Source: Pelotomaculum_B sp041645005 (GTDB taxonomy: Bacteria; Bacillota; Desulfotomaculia; Desulfotomaculales; Pelotomaculaceae). From it: a stretch of 7,334 nucleotides of DNA. Below, one piece after another: positions 6,524 to 7,334 of the stretch. Each line of letters opens with the position of its first letter. Position 1 is the first letter of the stretch. The notes under the pieces are model-generated. The model did not search any database, had not been told where the DNA came from, and was given only the letters and a program-made list of their open reading frames with translations. The stretch lies in NCBI GenBank assembly GCA_041645005.1, contig JBAZQW010000112.1:1-7334 (forward strand), given 5' to 3'. Position numbers and translations under genes: made by a program.

Positions 6524-6712
6524 TTACCTTTTAAGCATCAGACCGCACCCTCCGCAGAACCAGACTCCAGGATTAATTGATCGGCCGCATCTTGGACATG
6601 AGCCAGACTGGACTGAGCTTTCTACTTTTTGTTCGCGCCAGGCTAAAATACTTAAGGTTAAGGATATTAATGCAACACATGCTATAATTAGAATACCAAT
6701 CAATTTACTCAC
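6524..6712 (-). CDS. Small membrane protein with C-terminal zinc ribbon
   Basis: A 62-residue protein with one N-terminal membrane helix (about 4-24) and a compact zinc ribbon of two CxxC pairs, C39/C42 (CPRC) and C53/C56 (CGGC), very near the C-terminus. The start is a GTG at 6712 with GAGAGG 8 nt upstream; an in-frame TAA lies two codons before it, so no longer form is possible. It is the mirror image of the protease N-terminus, which has the ribbon first and the helix second. It lies 161 nt upstream of the protease on the same strand and probably shares its transcript. The topology is not clear from charge. I do not know a named family; partner or regulator of the protease is an inference. 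Confidence 0.7.
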   Translation of the reverse strand: MSKLIGILIIACVALISLTLSILAWREQKVESSVQSGSCPRCGRSINPGVWFCGGCGLMLKR

Positions 6713-6751
6713 TCTTATATCCTCTCAAGCTGTAATGTGCGCGAAAACTTG

Positions 6752-6763
6752 TAGGTGCACCTA
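6752..6763. promoter_or_regulatory. 12-bp perfect palindrome in the leader of the zinc-ribbon operon
   Basis: TAGGTGCACCTA is a perfect palindrome, immediately followed by ATCCGGAT (6763-6770), itself palindromic. Both lie 40-58 nt upstream of the small zinc-ribbon gene start and downstream of its candidate promoter, where a repressor could act. No regulator can be named. Confidence 0.35.
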
Positions 6764-6787
6764 TCCGGATTAAAGCTAACAAGATAC

Positions 6788-6815
6788 ATATTACCTACCG
6801 ATAAGTGCTTATCAA
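6788..6815 (-). promoter_or_regulatory. Candidate leftward promoter of the zinc-ribbon/protease/Lgt-like unit
   Basis: On the minus strand TTGATA (6815..6810, 5 of 6 to consensus) and TAATAT (6793..6788, 4 of 6) are separated by 16 bp. Transcription would start near 6781, giving a leader of about 70 nt. The near-palindrome GATAAG-TG-CTTATC (6800-6813) overlaps the -35 box and spacer and could be an operator. Confidence 0.4.
6800..6813. promoter_or_regulatory. Near-palindrome GATAAG-TG-CTTATC over the candidate promoter
   Basis: Two perfect 6-bp arms around a 2-nt centre overlap the -35 element and spacer of the candidate leftward promoter. The position suits a repressor site, but the length is short enough to be fortuitous in AT-rich DNA. 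Confidence 0.3.
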
Positions 6816-6847
6816 TTTAAAAATCATAATCCTTATATTAATTTAAT

Positions 6848-6877
6848 AAAACTACCCTTTGGGGTAGTTTTGTTTTT
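6848..6877 (+). terminator. Intrinsic terminator facing right, with no gene in front of it
   Basis: AAAACTACCC (6848-6857) pairs perfectly with GGGTAGTTTT (6862-6871) around TTTG, followed by GTTTTT. This is a good rightward terminator. No rightward gene lies upstream in the window. It sits in the divergent region about 145 nt before the membrane protein at 7021. It could end a small RNA, insulate the two divergent genes, or act as an attenuator if the promoter of the right-hand gene is further upstream. The leftward flank is AT-rich, so weak bidirectional activity is possible. Confidence 0.75.
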
Positions 6878-6937
6878 AAGCCAAGGCTAAAAGAACCTAC
6901 CCCAGTTACCCACCCCATTCTAAAGACATAAAAAATA

Positions 6938-6951
6938 CACCCAATTGGGTG
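6938..6951. promoter_or_regulatory. 14-bp perfect palindrome, candidate operator
   Basis: CACCCAATTGGGTG is a perfect 14-bp palindrome ending two bases before the candidate -35 box of the rightward promoter (6953) and about 70 nt before the start codon of the right-hand membrane protein. Placement and symmetry fit a binding site for a dimeric regulator. Confidence 0.45.
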
Positions 6952-6952
6952 A

Positions 6953-6981
6953 TTTACTTGTTCGACAAAAAATGGTATGTT
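6953..6981 (+). promoter_or_regulatory. Candidate promoter of the right-hand membrane protein
   Basis: TTTACT (6953-6958), a 17-bp spacer and TATGTT (6976-6981) make a moderate housekeeping-type promoter, with a predicted start near 6988 and a leader of about 33 nt. The arms ACAAAA and TTTTGT in and after the spacer add a short inverted repeat. The match to consensus is only fair. Confidence 0.4.
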
Positions 6982-7020
6982 TTGTAGAAGAAGATAATTT
7001 AGCTTGAAAGATTTATAATA

Positions 7021-7334
7021 ATGAAAGCTCCTCTGAAAATTAACTTAAAACCGTCAGATTCGGTTCAAAACGCGCTAGCGCTTGCCTTTATCTTTACCTG
7101 GATTCTCTCATTTCCTATGCACGGTCCATTTTTGGAGGAGATATTCGGGGCAAAGGCATATATCCTGGGACACACTTTTACCTTGAGCCACGGTCTGGGG
7201 CTGATTATCTTTGCCTTTTTACCTCCTGTCGCGTCAAATGATAAAAGATTTATAATATTTTCCGGTGCAGTAATTTTCTTTCTGACATCTATATGGACTT
7301 TTTCCCCTTCAATTAACCCGAGCATCATCAGTTG
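7021..7334 (+). CDS. Multi-pass membrane protein, N-terminal part only
   Basis: The frame runs from ATG 7021 to the window end without a stop, giving 104 residues. It begins MKAPLKINLKPSDSVQNALA and contains three hydrophobic helices, about residues 18-36 (with FPMHGPF just after), 47-69 (containing SHGLGLIIFAFLPP) and 75-94. The ribosome binding site is weak (GAAAG). The spacing and character of the helices fit the start of a 10-12 helix transporter-like protein. A membrane-domain LuxR-type regulator, which in some clostridia carries an MFS-like N-terminus, is one possibility, but nothing in the visible part decides this. An antisense frame at 7065-7328 is considered a shadow. Confidence 0.65.
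   Translation, partial: MKAPLKINLKPSDSVQNALALAFIFTWILSFPMHGPFLEEIFGAKAYILGHTFTLSHGLGLIIFAFLPPVASNDKRFIIFSGAVIFFLTSIWTFSPSINPSIIS

Noticed and set aside
7065..7328. 87-codon minus-strand frame opposite the right-hand membrane protein
   Set aside because: No ribosome binding site or motif seen, whereas the plus-strand frame gives three clean membrane helices.
1..7334. tRNA, rRNA, CRISPR arrays, intact insertion sequences
   Set aside because: No cloverleaf, rRNA-like sequence, regularly spaced repeats, or transposase with matching terminal repeats was seen.

Overview
The window looks like a piece of a Gram-positive Firmicutes chromosome. The genes have strong AGGAG-type ribosome binding sites about 8 nt before their starts, the intergenic DNA is AT-rich, and there are intrinsic terminators. 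The protein set (a DUF4153 membrane protein, a zinc-ribbon-tethered subtilase, an Lgt-like enzyme, DUF4338 debris, a PEP synthase tail) suggests an anaerobic clostridial lineage such as Peptococcaceae. That placement is inference and was not tested by any search.

Layout from left to right. Positions 1-180 hold a possible scrap of old coding sequence overlapped by a 14-bp intrinsic terminator. Positions 247-2100 (minus) encode a 617-residue, 11-helix DUF4153 membrane protein; its start is fixed at an ATG because the annotatable GTG lies inside the Shine-Dalgarno sequence. Positions 2110-3170 are a decayed accessory patch: a near-consensus rightward promoter with no intact gene behind it, a 40-residue C-terminal remnant of phosphoenolpyruvate synthase, a small unrecognised leftward ORF with its own terminator, and a wrecked DUF4338 (DruA-like) gene. 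The N-terminal part of that DUF4338 gene points right, its central part points left and is frameshifted, and its C-terminal part is missing.

Positions 3175-6712 (minus) hold the most interesting unit. Reading leftward, it starts with a 62-residue membrane protein ending in a four-cysteine zinc ribbon. Next is a 784-residue subtilisin-family protease with an N-terminal zinc ribbon, a single membrane anchor, a prodomain, a complete catalytic triad and a long C-terminal region. Last is a 273-residue Lgt-superfamily integral membrane protein in which several residues known to be critical in E. coli Lgt appear to be replaced. The protease stop codon overlaps the ribosome binding site of the Lgt-like gene, so these two are very probably translationally coupled. 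The likely theme is processing or lipid modification of something at the cell surface, sensed or organised by the cytoplasmic zinc ribbon; this is inference.

Positions 6713-7020 form a divergent control region with several short perfect or near-perfect palindromes, a candidate promoter in each direction and a clear rightward intrinsic terminator that follows no visible gene. From 7021 a multi-pass membrane protein runs rightward off the end of the window.
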